Shown here piece after piece: positions 8,495 to 17,319 of a DNA stretch of 64,000 bases. The notes under the pieces were generated by a model that saw only the letters and a program-made list of their open reading frames with translations, made no database searches and was not told where the DNA came from. Numbering within the stretch: position 1 is the first letter of the stretch; every line of letters starts with the position of its first letter. The position numbers were made by a program, and so were the translations under genes. The stretch is from an uncultured Holdemanella sp. (GTDB taxonomy: Bacteria > Bacillota_I > Bacilli_A > Erysipelotrichales > Erysipelotrichaceae), in the NCBI RefSeq assembly GCF_934772795.1, contig NZ_CAKVMR010000001.1, forward strand, positions 1-64,000, given 5' to 3'.

Positions 8495-9548
8495 AAAACT
8501 TATCAATTTCTTCCTTTAAACGAGCTACGATTTGTTCCTGTGGGATCTTTTCAATGATTTGACCCTTCTTGATGAGTAGCCCCTCTTTTTTACCGCCCGC
8601 AATCGCAATGTCGGCATGTTTAGCTTCTCCAGGACCGTTGACAGCACAACCCATGATGGCGACGGTCACTTCTTTATTGACCGTTTGAAGATAGCTTTCA
8701 ATTTCATTTACGGCCGGCTCCATATCCCATTGTGTACGACCACACGTTGGACATGCGATTAGATTTGGCACGTTTTTAATTAACTTACAATCTTTTAATA
8801 ACTCTTTGACAATGGGAATCTCTTTTTCAGGAGCACCATTGACACTAATACGAATCGTATTTCCAATGCCTTCATTTAATAAAGTACCTAACGCAAGACT
8901 GGATTTAATGGCACTAGTCATTGTAGTACCGGCTTCGGTTACACCTAAATGTAGTGGGTAATCAAAAGTTTTGGCAGCTAAACGATAGGCTTCAATACAA
9001 AGCAATGGATCACTGGATTTAAAAGATAATACCGTGTCATAGAAATCTAGATCTTCTAGAATTTGTACATGTCTTTTGGCACTTTCAATCATACCCTCGG
9101 CTGTTGGCTTGCCATATTTTTCATGAATGTCTTTTTCTAAAGAACCCCCATTGATTCCAATACGAATTGGAATGTGTTTTTCTTTACATGCCTTCACAAC
9201 TTTTTCTACGTTTTCTCTAGCTCCAATATTACCTGGATTTAAACGAATCTTATCGGCACCCGCTTCAATACATGCCAAGGCTAAACGATAATCAAAATGA
9301 ATATCAGCGACTAGAGGAATATGGATTTGTTTTTTAATGTCTTTAATGGCTTTGGCATCCTCCATATCCATACAGCTGACACGAATCAATTCGCATCCCA
9401 TTTTTTCTAGGTTTAGAATTTGTTTGGCAACTTCATCCGCCTTTTTAGTCTCTATGTTACACATAGATTGAATAATGACTTGATTATTATGTCCAATTTC
9501 AAGATTTCCTACTTTTACTAGACGAGTTTCTGTTCTTTTCATAGACAA
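8493..9548 (-). CDS. ispG: 4-hydroxy-3-methylbut-2-en-1-yl diphosphate synthase
   Basis: MEP-pathway enzyme converting MEcPP to HMBPP, the substrate of IspH. The N-terminal TIM barrel carries VADIHFDYRLAL and the RLNPGN motif. The C-terminal reductase-like part carries the [4Fe-4S] ligands in CPTCGRTQ and MGCAVNGPGEA. Length 351 is that of the two-domain form. It could also start two codons later at a second ATG (MKRTET). Confidence 0.94.
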   Translation of the reverse strand: MSMKRTETRLVKVGNLEIGHNNQVIIQSMCNIETKKADEVAKQILNLEKMGCELIRVSCMDMEDAKAIKDIKKQIHIPLVADIHFDYRLALACIEAGADKIRLNPGNIGARENVEKVVKACKEKHIPIRIGINGGSLEKDIHEKYGKPTAEGMIESAKRHVQILEDLDFYDTVLSFKSSDPLLCIEAYRLAAKTFDYPLHLGVTEAGTTMTSAIKSSLALGTLLNEGIGNTIRISVNGAPEKEIPIVKELLKDCKLIKNVPNLIACPTCGRTQWDMEPAVNEIESYLQTVNKEVTVAIMGCAVNGPGEAKHADIAIAGGKKEGLLIKKGQIIEKIPQEQIVARLKEEIDKF

Positions 9549-9608
9549 CCTCCATGACTAAAGTATACGCCATTCCTTCTTTTTTTTCCATTTCATCTTG
9601 GAAACGTG

Positions 9609-9614
9609 TATAAT
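9609..9614 (+). promoter_or_regulatory. -10 element of the penicillin-binding protein gene
   Basis: TATAAT preceded by TG. No good -35 is visible at the standard distance. Because the hexamer lies inside the longest open frame (from GTG 9606), that upstream start is unlikely and TTG 9645, with AAAGGGGGA just before it, is the translation start. Confidence 0.5.
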
Positions 9615-9644
9615 ATATATTGTTTCGTACAAAGGGGGATCCAA

Positions 9645-11720
9645 TTGAAAAAGAGTAGAAAAACATTGAAAAGGGCAAATCAAAATGTTTCTGTTGATCA
9701 AGTCATTTCCAATCGTATATTGATACTAACGGTCACAATCGCCGTGTGTTTCTTGGTCATCTTTTTACGATTGTTCTATCTACAGATCATTTCATATAAT
9801 GACTATACCGCAAAACGTGAAGATTATACTTCTATCAAACAATATACATCGGCACCTCGAGGTCAGATTTATGATGTAAAGGGAAGAATCTTGGCAAAAA
9901 CGGTAGTCAGTCACAATATCGTTTTTACTTCACCGAATAACTTTGATGAAGATGACTATGAACTTTATGCCAAGCGTATCGTAAAAGTCTTCAGTGTCAG
10001 TGCTAAAGATTTTACGGATGAAGATAAAAAACAAGCGTATATCACATACAAATCCTTCTTATCACCAAGTGATAGTGAATATGCCGCCAATCATTTATTG
10101 ACGGCTAAAGAATTGAAACAATATAAGAATGGGGCATGGGGTGATAATGCCGAGAGTAAAAGATATCAAATCTTAATGAATCGTATTGGTAAGAAACAAA
10201 TTGGTGAAATGACACAAGCCGATTTAAAGATGTGTGTCATCTACCAAAGAATGGTGGCCAACCAAAGTACGGGTCAAGAAAATGTTGTACTTGAAGATGT
10301 CAGTGATGATGATGTCGCTTATCTTGTTGAACATAAAACGGAATTCCCTGGTTTTGACGTTGATTTTGGAGGCTGGAAACGCGAATATCCATATGGTGAA
10401 TCTTTATCCGATGTATTAGGTAGTGTGACTACAAGTACACAAGGATTACCAAGTGAGCTTGCGAGTTACTATCTATCAAAAGGCTATCAATACAATGCGA
10501 GTGTTGGTAAGTCAGGCTTAGAATATCAATATAATGATTTATTAGCGGGAACACCAGAAATTGCCAAGATTACCTATGATTCAAAGGGTCTAGCGCAAAA
10601 AGAAGTGGTTCAGGAAGCAAAAAAAGGCTATGACATTCATTTATCCATCGATATTGATCTTCAATCGACTTTGGATAATGTATTAAAGAATACATTGAGT
10701 GAGAATGGTGGTACGAAAAATCGTGAAAACTTCCAATCTTTATTTACAACTGTATTAAATTCCAAAGATGGTTCGGTACTTGCGATGTCTGGCTATCAAA
10801 TGGATCTAGACACGAAGGAATTGACCTACTTTGCGTCTGGTAACTATATGTCTTTGGTTAATCCAGGATCTTGTATCAAAGGGGCTACTGTCTATATGGG
10901 CGAGAGTGAACATGTCGTAACTCCAGGCGAAGTGATTGTCGATAAAGTCATGAATATTGGTGGTCAGGAATTTGGTTCGTATGAAGATCATGGACCTGTT
11001 GATGATGTATCTGCACTACAAGTAAGTAGTAACGTTTATATGTTTAATGTAGCTATTCGTTTAGCGGGTGCAAGCTATGTTGAAAAAGAACCATTGGCTG
11101 TGGCAGACGTTCAAGGGACACTTAACTTAATGCGTTCGTATTATTCGATGTTTGGCCTTGGAAATAAGACGGGTATCGATGTTCCAAATGAATCGAGCTC
11201 TTATATGGGCTATGGTTCTGAACCAGGTATGTTACTAAACTATTCGATTGGGCAGTTTGACATGTATTCACCACTTCAATTGGCTGTTTATGGTACAACC
11301 ATTGCCTCTGGTGGGAATCTATATGAACCACACTTTATGTCGTATGCGACAGAAGTCAACTCAAGTGAAGTGGTCGTAAGCTATGGTAAGAAAATTAAAT
11401 CGACATTACCTGAAAAGAATGCGCAATATCTAGAGCGTGTTCAACAAGGATTTAGAGCCTGTGTATCTTCTGGCTATTGTGGGGATGAGCTAAAGGATAT
11501 TGGCGTGGAAGTATCGGCCAAAACAGGTACAGCCGAAGTTGGCGACTATACGACCGCAAACCTTGTTGGATTTGCGCCAAGTTCGTCTCCAACCATGGCA
11601 TTTGCCTGTTCTGCACCAACATCAAGTGTTAATGATCAAAGTGTTTCACCGAATATTTGTACAACGGCTGTTATGCCAGAAGTGGTAAAAAAATATTTTG
11701 AATTGTATCCGGCAAGTTAA
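9645..11720 (+). CDS. Class B penicillin-binding protein (PBP2/FtsI family transpeptidase)
   Basis: Cross-links peptidoglycan outside the membrane. A short basic cytoplasmic tail is followed by one membrane anchor (ILILTVTIAVCFLVIFLRLF), a dimerisation domain starting APRGQIYD, and the transpeptidase domain with the nucleophile motif SCIK, SSN (QVSSNVYMF) and KTG (SAKTGTAEVG). About 691 residues from TTG 9645. In Bacillus a PBP2-type gene occupies this same stretch before rpmG. Whether it serves elongation or division cannot be told from sequence alone. Confidence 0.88.
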   Translation: MKKSRKTLKRANQNVSVDQVISNRILILTVTIAVCFLVIFLRLFYLQIISYNDYTAKREDYTSIKQYTSAPRGQIYDVKGRILAKTVVSHNIVFTSPNNFDEDDYELYAKRIVKVFSVSAKDFTDEDKKQAYITYKSFLSPSDSEYAANHLLTAKELKQYKNGAWGDNAESKRYQILMNRIGKKQIGEMTQADLKMCVIYQRMVANQSTGQENVVLEDVSDDDVAYLVEHKTEFPGFDVDFGGWKREYPYGESLSDVLGSVTTSTQGLPSELASYYLSKGYQYNASVGKSGLEYQYNDLLAGTPEIAKITYDSKGLAQKEVVQEAKKGYDIHLSIDIDLQSTLDNVLKNTLSENGGTKNRENFQSLFTTVLNSKDGSVLAMSGYQMDLDTKELTYFASGNYMSLVNPGSCIKGATVYMGESEHVVTPGEVIVDKVMNIGGQEFGSYEDHGPVDDVSALQVSSNVYMFNVAIRLAGASYVEKEPLAVADVQGTLNLMRSYYSMFGLGNKTGIDVPNESSSYMGYGSEPGMLLNYSIGQFDMYSPLQLAVYGTTIASGGNLYEPHFMSYATEVNSSEVVVSYGKKIKSTLPEKNAQYLERVQQGFRACVSSGYCGDELKDIGVEVSAKTGTAEVGDYTTANLVGFAPSSSPTMAFACSAPTSSVNDQSVSPNICTTAVMPEVVKKYFELYPAS

Positions 11721-11735
11721 AATTTTGAAAATGAC

Positions 11736-11765
11736 TTGAAATTTACTTGTAAGTTATGCTAGAAT
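11736..11765 (+). promoter_or_regulatory. rpmG promoter
   Basis: TTGAAA (11736-11741), an 18-base spacer and TAGAAT (11760-11765), followed 35 bases later by the rpmG start with GAGGAGG as ribosome site. Confidence 0.55.
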
Positions 11766-11799
11766 CAACTAGTAATTACTAATGTGAGGAGGACTGAAC

Positions 11800-11949
11800 A
11801 TGAGAGATCGTATTACATTTAAGTGCTCTGTTTGCGGTGAAGAAAATTATATTGGTACAAGAAATAAGAAAAAACATCCTGAACGTATGACTGTTAAAAA
11901 ATATTGTCCAAAATGCAATCAGCAGACTGAACATAAGGAGAAAAAGTAA
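11800..11949 (+). CDS. rpmG: 50S ribosomal protein L33
   Basis: A 49-residue basic protein of the large ribosomal subunit. It has the four-cysteine zinc form: CSVCGEENY near the N-terminus and CPKCNQQT near the C-terminus, with the conserved TRNKKKHPERM between. GAGGAGG lies 6-8 bases before ATG 11800. It stands alone between its own promoter and terminator. Confidence 0.95.
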   Translation: MRDRITFKCSVCGEENYIGTRNKKKHPERMTVKKYCPKCNQQTEHKEKK

Positions 11950-11950
11950 G

Positions 11951-11977
11951 AAAGACCGTTTTATCCGGTCTTTTTTA
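11951..11977 (+). terminator. rpmG terminator
   Basis: AAAGACCG (11951-11958) pairs with CGGTCTTT (11966-11973), followed by a T run. The next start codon (ATG 11989) is only 12 bases on, so that gene may depend on readthrough or a promoter I cannot see. Confidence 0.85.
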
Positions 11978-11988
11978 TGTATTAGACT

Positions 11989-12612
11989 ATGAAAGTACTT
12001 CAACAACCCTTAGGACCTGTACAGGCGAATTGTTATTTGGTGATGGAAGGTAGCCATGCTTTAATAATTGATCCTGCAGATATGTATCCAAATCTTGACT
12101 CCATCTTAAAAGAAAATGAATGTAGTTTAGAGGCCATCGTTTTAACGCATGCACATTTTGATCATATTTCAGGTGTCGACAAGATTGTGAACGCCTTTCA
12201 TTGTGATGTATACTTAAATCCCAATGAATTTGACTTTCTTCAAGATCCCGACTTAAATTCATCTTCTGCCTTTTATATGGATGTTACATGTAATGCCACA
12301 TGTAAACCCATTTTAGAAGGAAAGAATGAGATTGCAGGATTTGACATAGAGGCTATGTATTGTCCAGGCCATTCTATTGGTTCAACGGTATTAAAATTTG
12401 AAGATTGTTTATTTACAGGAGATGTCTTGTTTCAAGGTTCTATTGGAAGAATGGATTTGGCTACAGGCTCCGTATCGAGTATGAAACAATCTCTAAAAAA
12501 ATTGGTTCAATTAGAGAAAGATTATAAAGTATATCCAGGTCATGGACCCTCAACTTCTTTATCGCAAGAGAAAAAATGGAACGAAAGTTTAAAATATGCG
12601 GAAATTTATTAG
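11989..12612 (+). CDS. Metallo-beta-lactamase fold hydrolase (YqgX/glyoxalase II-like)
   Basis: Zinc-dependent hydrolase of the glyoxalase II-like group. The signature HAHFDH (T-H-A-H-F-D-H) is near residue 58, CPGHSIGS supplies the next histidine, FTGDVLF the bridging aspartate and PGHGP the last histidine. Length 207 fits. YqgX lies directly before comGA in Bacillus, as here. No clear ribosome site precedes ATG 11989. The physiological substrate is unknown. Confidence 0.85.
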   Translation: MKVLQQPLGPVQANCYLVMEGSHALIIDPADMYPNLDSILKENECSLEAIVLTHAHFDHISGVDKIVNAFHCDVYLNPNEFDFLQDPDLNSSSAFYMDVTCNATCKPILEGKNEIAGFDIEAMYCPGHSIGSTVLKFEDCLFTGDVLFQGSIGRMDLATGSVSSMKQSLKKLVQLEKDYKVYPGHGPSTSLSQEKKWNESLKYAEIY

Positions 12613-12630
12613 AATTTCTGCTTTTTTTTT
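12598..12630 (+). terminator. Terminator overlapping the hydrolase stop codon
   Basis: GCGGAAATT (12598-12606) pairs with AATTTCTGC (12613-12621), including one G-T pair, followed by nine T. The stop codon forms part of the loop. It separates the hydrolase from the competence operon. Confidence 0.85.
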
Positions 12631-12655
12631 CGTATAAGAGTAGGGGTGATAAAAA

Positions 12656-13648
12656 ATGGATGATTTATTAAAAGATCTCATTGCGTATGCGATTGAAAAA
12701 AAGGCGAGTGATATTCATTTTGTCCTGCAAAATCAAAAACTTCAAATCAAACTTCGAACGCAAAATGAAATGTTAGATGTCTACCAAGATATTTGGCAAC
12801 CCGCATTCTTTGAGTATCTCAAATTCATTTCAAGAATGGATCTAGCTAATCCATATGTTCCACAGAGTGGACAATTTAAAGTCTTGCTTCATGATCACGA
12901 AGTCTTTTGTCGTTTCAGCATGCTACATAATCATAACGTACAAACAGGTGTTATAAGAATGTTGAATACGATGCATGCGATCAAACTCAAGGATCTATCT
13001 TTATGGGATGAAGACACGAAATTTTTTCAATCGCTTGTGCCATTAAGACAAGGCCTCGTCATTAGTGTAGGACCAACCAATAGTGGAAAGACCACTACGC
13101 TACATGCCTTGCTTCATGAGATTGCCAAAACGAAGAAACATAAAGTTGTTAGTCTGGAAGATCCTATTGAGATCGAGGATGATTCTTATTTGCAGCTGCA
13201 GATCAATGAAAGTATGGGATTTACCTATGATGTAGGCATTGAACAATTGTTGCGACATGATCCGGACATTATTTGTATCGGGGAAACAAGAAACAGCTAT
13301 ACCGCAAAGATGGTCTTAAGAGCAAGTCTAACGGGGCACTTTGTCTTTACAAGTATTCATGCCAAAGATGGAAAGGAGTGTATGAGTCGCCTGGAAGATC
13401 TAGGGGTATCTAAGAAAGATCTGGCCAGTGTTTGTATGGCCATTATTTCACAACGCCTCTATTCAAAAGGCGATTCTAAGGTATGTGTTTATGAAATCAT
13501 GGATCAAAAAACATTACAGTATGTCTTGGAACATGGAAGGTATCCAAAAGAATTTAAAACTTTATCTAAAAAGATTACAGAAGGTATTGAAAAAGGATAT
13601 ATCGTGGATGCCCAGGCAAAATACGACAGTCTTAGTTTATCGGGATGA
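12656..13648 (+). CDS. comGA: Competence pseudopilus assembly ATPase ComGA
   Basis: GspE/PilB-type ATPase that powers assembly of the transformation pseudopilus. Walker A is GPTNSGKTTT near residue 139; the Asp box SLEDPIEIED, Walker B LLRHDPDIICIGETR and the His box TGHFVFTSIHA follow. Length 330 fits. GGGGTGA lies upstream of ATG 12656. It overlaps comGB, so they are coupled. No ComK or SigH site is recognisable before it. Confidence 0.92.
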   Translation: MDDLLKDLIAYAIEKKASDIHFVLQNQKLQIKLRTQNEMLDVYQDIWQPAFFEYLKFISRMDLANPYVPQSGQFKVLLHDHEVFCRFSMLHNHNVQTGVIRMLNTMHAIKLKDLSLWDEDTKFFQSLVPLRQGLVISVGPTNSGKTTTLHALLHEIAKTKKHKVVSLEDPIEIEDDSYLQLQINESMGFTYDVGIEQLLRHDPDIICIGETRNSYTAKMVLRASLTGHFVFTSIHAKDGKECMSRLEDLGVSKKDLASVCMAIISQRLYSKGDSKVCVYEIMDQKTLQYVLEHGRYPKEFKTLSKKITEGIEKGYIVDAQAKYDSLSLSG

Positions 13649-14555
13649 AATTGAACAATTTGCGATGTTGATGAATCAAGGTTTGCCATTAGATACATTG
13701 ATTCATTTGACGTTTAAAAAGGATGAAGAGATATTGAATTATTTAAAAGAAGGAAAGAGTCTCGTGGATGTCTTTACACAGAATCAAAAGAAATTGTATT
13801 TTAAATACTTAAAAATTTTATCTCAAAAATTAAACTTAAGCGATGCGATAACTTGTGTCCATAAGATTGAGAAGAGTTCGAATACTTTTTTTGAAACACT
13901 TCTAAAAAAGATTAGCTATCCTTTCTTTTTACTTATTTTTGCGTTCTTTATGATTCTATTCTTTTCAGACTATGTCCTTGTTCAAATGAAAGACTACATT
14001 TCAAATATAAGTGTATTTGTGTTTATCAATGTATTGAAATATACATTTGCGCTTGGCATTCTTTCGATTGTATTCTACTTGATACTTTATTATGCATTGT
14101 TTTATAAATACAACAATAAGATGCAGTGTCCATTTAATCTAATGAAGAAAATGATATCTCTGCAATTTGTATGTATGTATCAAGCTTTAGATATGTCCTA
14201 TAGTTCAACACAGGAAATATTAGAAACATTAGCTTGTATGGATTTTAGTGTAGTAGGAAAGATATCGCTGGAAATACTTGATGATTTAAAAACCGGAAAG
14301 AGTCTTGAAGAAAGCTTTCTAGAAATCAAAGTATTTGATTCGCAATTTAAAAAGATGTTGGTCTATGCCTTAACAAGCAATCAAATGCACGTCTTTTTTG
14401 ATTTATACATCAAGAAATGCAGTTTCGATCTAGAAAAATCGGTCAAAAAGATATCGACGGGTATTCAAATGTTTTCGTATATCAGTATTGGCATCTTAGT
14501 TTTGATTGTCTATCAAATTATGATGATGCCACTCAATATGTTAAATCAATTCTAA
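13608..14555 (+). CDS. comGB: Competence pseudopilus inner-membrane protein ComGB
   Basis: GspF/PilC-type polytopic platform protein. Hydrophobic segments are visible near residues 110-132 (FFLLIFAFFMILFF), 145-175 and at the C-terminus (ISIGILVLIVYQIMMMPL). The open frame begins at 13428 inside comGA, but ATG 13608, with AGGA about 10 bases upstream and a 41-base overlap with comGA, gives 315 residues, close to the family size. It is probably intact, but comGC downstream is broken. Confidence 0.85.
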   Translation: MPRQNTTVLVYRDEIEQFAMLMNQGLPLDTLIHLTFKKDEEILNYLKEGKSLVDVFTQNQKKLYFKYLKILSQKLNLSDAITCVHKIEKSSNTFFETLLKKISYPFFLLIFAFFMILFFSDYVLVQMKDYISNISVFVFINVLKYTFALGILSIVFYLILYYALFYKYNNKMQCPFNLMKKMISLQFVCMYQALDMSYSSTQEILETLACMDFSVVGKISLEILDDLKTGKSLEESFLEIKVFDSQFKKMLVYALTSNQMHVFFDLYIKKCSFDLEKSVKKISTGIQMFSYISIGILVLIVYQIMMMPLNMLNQF

Positions 14556-14569
14556 AAGGAGAAAGAAAA

Positions 14570-14686
14570 ATGGAAAAGAAAAATGGTTTTACAATACTTG
14601 AAATGATGATCGTGATGTTGATTGTTGCGCTATTATTGTTGATTACACTGCCAAATATTCAACAAAAAGAAAATTGCTTTATATAA
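14570..14686 (+). pseudogene. comGC: comGC, truncated by prophage insertion
   Basis: Major competence pseudopilin. The prepilin signal is clear: a short basic leader, then G-FTILEMMIVMLIVALLLL, with cleavage expected before the phenylalanine and glutamate at +5. Only 38 residues remain: after LITLPNIQQKE the reading enters unrelated sequence and stops. A normal ComGC is about 100 residues. An integrase gene starts 114 bases downstream, so the break is the left prophage junction (attL). GGAG lies before ATG 14570. The 3' part and comGD-G should lie beyond the right end of the prophage. Confidence 0.85.
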
Positions 14687-14799
14687 AGTGCATAACATAT
14701 GAATGGAATAAAATTGGCATAAAATAGCCTTATTTTTCACCTTTTTTCACTAGTTTTTTATAAAATTTAAGTGTTATCTAAAGAAAGAGAGAAAATTAC

Positions 14800-15909
14800 A
14801 TGGCAGTAAAAAAAGATGAAAAAACAGGTACGTGGTATTTCTATGGATCGTACAAAATGAAGAATGGAAAGTATAGGCAGTATAAGAAACGTGGCTTTCC
14901 AAAAAAGAAAGATGCAGTAAAAGCAGAGATTCTATTTAAAGAGAATATCAAAGACCCATACAAGAATATTACATTGGAAGGATTATTTGATGTTTTCTCG
15001 GCTTATACTGAGAAAAGAATCAAACAAAGTTCTTGGATAAGTCAGAATAGGATTTTGAATAGATGGATTGATACTCTTGGCGATGTTAATATAAAATCCA
15101 TTACAACAAACGATATAGAATGTGCAATGGAATTAATGATTAATAATGTGGGATATGAAACTGCAAAGAACTATTTATCTAGAATCAATAAGATGATGCG
15201 ATTTGCAGTTCGTAAAGGATATTTAGAAAGCAATCCTTGTTCCCCGATAGAATTAGTTAAAGACCCAAACGAAAAGAAAACAGAAATGCAGTATTGGACC
15301 TTGGAACAATTCAATTTATTTATTCCTTATGTTGAAAATCCTTTGTATCATCTTCTATTTAATAATCAATTTTATATGGGGATGCGAATTGGAGAAACAT
15401 TAGCTTTAACATGGGAAGATGTGGATTTAGAAAACAATACGATTGCAATTAAAAAAACATGGTCAAAAGATTTGCATAAAATCACAACTCCAAAAACTCC
15501 AAACAGTTATAGGACGATTACAATGCCTCAGTTCTTATCTGATGAATACAGAGAATTTAAAGAAATGTTGGATGTTCCTGAGAAATCATTTGTGTTCGGT
15601 ATAGATATACCCGTATGTAATACAACAGTTAGAACAAGAATGAGAGAAGCCATTAAAATTGCAAATGAAAGCAATGAAGAACAAATACCTATCATTCGTG
15701 TACACGATTTAAGGCACTCATGTGCAAGTTATATGATAGGTAATATGGTAAGAGATGGAAGCTCGCATTTTAGCTTATATGACGTTGCAAAGCGCTTAGG
15801 AGACAATTTAAGTACTGTATTGAGTGTTTATGCTCATTGGCTACCTCAAGCCGATAAAGGAATTGCAAAGTTTATGGACAAGGATAATTTGATAGATGCA
15901 CTAGATTAA
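14800..15909 (+). CDS. int: Phage integrase (tyrosine recombinase)
   Basis: Catalyses site-specific insertion and excision. The 369-residue protein has an N-terminal arm-binding domain (KTGTWYFYGSYKM), a SAM-like core-binding domain (about 60-160) and a catalytic domain with Arg in GMRIGETLALTW, HDLRH in IRVHDLRHSCAS and the nucleophile tyrosine in VLSVYAHW. It lies next to the disrupted comGC, consistent with that gene being the attachment site. It is transcribed away from attL. A purine-rich site precedes ATG 14800. Confidence 0.95.
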   Translation: MAVKKDEKTGTWYFYGSYKMKNGKYRQYKKRGFPKKKDAVKAEILFKENIKDPYKNITLEGLFDVFSAYTEKRIKQSSWISQNRILNRWIDTLGDVNIKSITTNDIECAMELMINNVGYETAKNYLSRINKMMRFAVRKGYLESNPCSPIELVKDPNEKKTEMQYWTLEQFNLFIPYVENPLYHLLFNNQFYMGMRIGETLALTWEDVDLENNTIAIKKTWSKDLHKITTPKTPNSYRTITMPQFLSDEYREFKEMLDVPEKSFVFGIDIPVCNTTVRTRMREAIKIANESNEEQIPIIRVHDLRHSCASYMIGNMVRDGSSHFSLYDVAKRLGDNLSTVLSVYAHWLPQADKGIAKFMDKDNLIDALD

Positions 15910-15925
15910 TTTCTAGTGCTTTTTT
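15898..15925 (+). terminator. int terminator
   Basis: GCACTAGA (15898-15905) pairs with TCTAGTGC (15912-15919), then six T. It overlaps the end of int. Confidence 0.85.
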
Positions 15926-15930
15926 GTTTG

Positions 15931-15963
15931 CAAAAAGAAAAGCACATCCTTTAGCGAATGTGC
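15931..15963 (-). terminator. Terminator of the leftward repressor transcript
   Basis: GCACAT (15942-15947) pairs with ATGTGC (15958-15963). Read on the - strand, the stem is followed by TTTTCTTTTT. It insulates int from the leftward cI transcript. Bases 15964-16052 hold no gene I can support. Confidence 0.7.
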
Positions 15964-16052
15964 CTTCCATGAAATAGAGAGAGATGAAAATATACAGTTG
16001 CCTATTTACAGGCACTTAAAGTTTATCATGTTTTGTTGCGGACGTTTTTATA

Positions 16053-16238
16053 CTACCAAAACAATACATATAATATAACTAGAATGAAAACTATTATAAA
16101 GAATGGCAGTACATATTTAAAGAAGAACGCAATAACAAGTAAATAAACAAATCCACTTATTACCATATCTATTATACTACCTGTAGCTTTTCCTAAGCCT
16201 AACAATCCAAGTGTTAATAAGCATACGAATATAATCAC
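16053..16238 (-). CDS. Small hydrophobic membrane protein, unknown
   Basis: 61 residues, almost entirely two hydrophobic segments (IFVCLLTLGLLGLG and FVYLLVIAFFFKYVLPFFII). GTG start with GGAG about 9 bases upstream on the - strand. It lies 25 bases after the repressor and shares its transcript, so it is expressed in the lysogen. By position it might act in superinfection immunity, but that is only inference. Confidence 0.55.
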   Translation of the reverse strand: MIIFVCLLTLGLLGLGKATGSIIDMVISGFVYLLVIAFFFKYVLPFFIIVFILVILYVLFW

Positions 16239-16263
16239 TTATATCATCTCCATTCAACAATTA

Positions 16264-16902
16264 TTATTCTACACCACTGAATTTACAAACTAGCTTTCCA
16301 ATAACTCTAAAGCACTCGTTAGTAACATCAATAATTATTGGGTCGTATTTTGGGTTTGCACTTTCCAATACAATCATTCCATTATTTAATTTTCTAAATA
16401 TCTTGCATACACAATCATTTCCATCATTGATACAGAAAGAACCGATTTGTCCACTTTCCAACACGTTTGTTTTCTCAAATATCAATGTGTCACCATCATT
16501 GATACCTTTTCCAATCATGGAATCACCTTTTGCAATATTGGCAAAGTACTCCTTGTTAGAATTTATATATCTATCAGGAACAGCTATATAGTCTTCGATA
16601 TTCTCATCAATAAATAATCCAGCACCACAACATATAGAAGAATATAAAGGAATTGATTTGTCTTTGACATCTTTCAAAGGGAAATAATTAGGATCGTCAC
16701 CCCAACCAATTAAGTAGAACGGTGAAACCCCTGTAGCACCTCCAATTGCATTTACAACATCAACAGGAACTTTAGTTGTTACTCCTTGAGAATATCTTTG
16801 TAAGGCCGATTTAGAAAATCCTGTCCTCTTTTCTAATTCAATAAATGAATACCCACTTTTTTCTATTGCTTTTTTAATCCTATCAGATACTACATTATTC
16901 AT
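16264..16902 (-). CDS. CI-like repressor (HTH + S24 peptidase)
   Basis: Master repressor of lysogeny. Residues 1-65 form an XRE-type helix-turn-helix (FIELEKRTGFSKSALQRYSQ). Residues about 115-210 form a LexA/CI-type S24 domain with GDSM carrying the catalytic serine and a lysine in the VCKIFRK strand, so RecA-stimulated self-cleavage upon DNA damage is likely. Length 212. AGGAGGTG precedes the ATG. It is divergent from the cro-like gene across an operator region. Confidence 0.9.
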   Translation of the reverse strand: MNNVVSDRIKKAIEKSGYSFIELEKRTGFSKSALQRYSQGVTTKVPVDVVNAIGGATGVSPFYLIGWGDDPNYFPLKDVKDKSIPLYSSICCGAGLFIDENIEDYIAVPDRYINSNKEYFANIAKGDSMIGKGINDGDTLIFEKTNVLESGQIGSFCINDGNDCVCKIFRKLNNGMIVLESANPKYDPIIIDVTNECFRVIGKLVCKFSGVE

Positions 16903-16929
16903 TAATATTCACCTCCTAAAGTACTATCT

Positions 16930-17056
16930 GCTAAATATATTATATTTATAATATCCCAATTTAGCAATGACATAATAAAAAAATTAAAACAATTATCCCA
17001 AAAAAGGGTTGACGAATCGTGCAAACGTGGTATACTGTAGATGACCCGAAAAAGGG
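16930..17056. promoter_or_regulatory. Lysogeny switch: divergent promoters and operators
   Basis: Rightward promoter: TTGACG (17009-17014), 16 bases, TATACT (17031-17036) with TGG before it. Leftward promoter: TATAAT on the - strand at 16938-16943, with TTGCTA about 18 bases behind it. Operator-like CCC-N6-GGG sites lie at 16997-17008 and 17045-17056, flanking the rightward promoter. A GCTAAAT/ATTTAGC inverted pair (16930-16936 and 16959-16965) brackets the leftward -10. Confidence 0.65.
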
Positions 17057-17075
17057 ATGAAAGAGGTGAGAATTT

Positions 17076-17279
17076 ATGGACAGAGGGCTTTATAAAATGA
17101 TGCTCGAAAGAAACAATATGTCACAAAGAGAGTTAGCAGAAAAGCTTGGAATCAGCAAAAACTCACTCTCTTTAAAAGTAACAGGCAAATGTAGACTTTA
17201 TACTGATGAAGCTACTAAAATGTGCGAAATTTTGCATATTGATAAAGATGAAGACAGAGCAAAAATTTTTTTAAGATAA
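17076..17279 (+). CDS. Cro-like helix-turn-helix regulator
   Basis: 67-residue XRE-family protein. The helix-turn-helix is MSQRELAEKLGISKNSLSLK, residues about 15-34. It is the first gene of the rightward early operon, opposite the repressor, which is the usual Cro position. AGAGGTGAG is the ribosome site. A third copy of the operator follows its stop codon. Confidence 0.8.
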   Translation: MDRGLYKMMLERNNMSQRELAEKLGISKNSLSLKVTGKCRLYTDEATKMCEILHIDKDEDRAKIFLR

Positions 17280-17281
17280 AC

Positions 17282-17297
17282 ATCCCGATAAAGGGAT
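17282..17297. promoter_or_regulatory. Operator-like palindrome ATCCC-N6-GGGAT
   Basis: A perfect inverted repeat ATCCC GATAAA GGGAT just after the cro-like gene. It matches the two sites in the switch region, so the repressor or Cro could also bind here, downstream of its own gene. Confidence 0.5.
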
Positions 17298-17319
17298 ATA
17301 AACAGAAAGGGTGAATAAA

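Noticed and set aside
9606..9644. Upstream GTG start of the penicillin-binding protein
   Set aside because: The start lies on the -10 hexamer; TTG 9645 has a strong ribosome site.
13428..13607. Long N-terminal extension of comGB inside comGA
   Set aside because: It is out-of-frame comGA sequence; ATG 13608 gives the family length.
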